This document shows, one piece after another, positions 51,470 to 51,637 of a DNA stretch of 51,637 nucleotides. Below the pieces are notes generated by a model. The model was not told where the DNA came from, made no database searches, and was given only the letters and a program-made list of their open reading frames with translations. The stretch is from contig CALBTS010000414.1 in the NCBI GenBank assembly GCA_937968035.1, positions 1 through 51,637 on the forward strand. Direction: 5' to 3'. A program made the translations under genes and the position numbers. The first letter of the stretch is position 1; every line of letters begins with the position of its first letter. The stretch comes from an uncultured Methanomethylovorans sp. Its GTDB lineage: Archaea > Halobacteriota > Methanosarcinia > Methanosarcinales > Methanosarcinaceae.

Positions 51470-51637
51470 AACATCCCGTGTGATGGATCATTCTCATTAA
51501 CTTGCCATTCTTTTTGTTGTAACGCCAAGCTTAGTAGATGAAAAAACATGAGAATGGGTCGACTAGAGATTATATAAATTATGTATTGCAACCATTATAA
51601 TACAAGTACTTCACTCATTTAATCTCTTTTAGAAGCA
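51470..51637. other. Non-coding right edge with possible promoter
   Basis: No gene is visible. ATTCTTTTT (about 51507-51515) may end the methyltransferase transcript. TTATATAAATT (51570-51580) is a good TATA box that could serve a gene beyond the right edge. A 9-bp inverted repeat (CATTCTCAT 51489-51497, ATGAGAATG 51548-51556) has a 50-base loop and may be chance. Confidence 0.4.

Noticed and set aside
1..51637. CRISPR array or cas genes
   Set aside because: No regularly spaced direct repeats and no Cas-like proteins. The PD-(D/E)XK protein does not resemble Cas4 (no iron-sulfur cysteines).

Overview
The window is chromosomal DNA from a methanogenic archaeon, most likely Methanosarcinaceae (a Methanolobus, Methanococcoides or Methanomethylovorans type). 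Support: a methanopterin biosynthesis gene (mptG), archaeal Nop5 and fibrillarin, an archaeal TBP, an AglJ-type S-layer N-glycosylation transferase, archaeal Mre11-Rad50, TATA-box promoters placed for leaderless mRNAs, and archaeal pilins. No rRNA, CRISPR array or intact insertion sequence was seen. One tRNA is present, tRNA-Arg(GCG).

Layout. 1-4.6 kb: a decayed WrbA-like flavoprotein gene cut by the left edge, a giant membrane-anchored protein of about 35 TPR units, and tRNA-Arg. 4.7-9.8 kb: housekeeping genes (Obg/YchF-type GTPase, a cis-prenyltransferase homologue without its N-terminal catalytic motif, rimI, a zinc-ribbon/winged-helix protein, an AAA+ ATPase and a PhnP-like metallo-hydrolase). 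9.8-14.1 kb: a lipoprotein, an ABC-2 exporter pair, a fasciclin protein, an ArsR-like regulator and two small envelope proteins. 14.1-17.6 kb: an AT-rich accessory island with a two-gene PD-(D/E)XK nuclease cassette, remnants of a duplicated ATPase/fibrillarin junction, and a DUF4143-type AAA ATPase behind paired palindromes. 17.6-24 kb, all minus strand: mptG-nop5-flpA, a DUF2953/GerW (YtfI/YtfJ-like) pair and an XPD/DinG-family helicase.

24-35.4 kb is the most interesting region. A long minus-strand locus holds six consecutive small proteins with pilin-like N-terminal helices, an 1844-residue secreted protein combining Ig-like domains, von Willebrand A (vWA) domain(s) and an apparent eight-bladed propeller repeat, and a separate type IV pilin. 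By analogy with bacterial minor pilins plus PilY1, I suggest it builds a surface filament or pseudopilus with an adhesive tip. No assembly ATPase or membrane platform gene is in the window.

35.5-46 kb, plus strand, is a chromosome maintenance block: mre11-rad50, a coiled-coil/disordered protein with repeated short motifs, then smc-scpA-scpB with overlapping ends, in which ScpB carries an unexplained C-terminal domain of about 200 residues. 46-51.6 kb: a YdeI-like protein, tbp, aglJ, thiC (or its paralogue bzaF) and two SAM methyltransferases.

All functional calls come from reading the sequence and from memory of the families. No database search was run.
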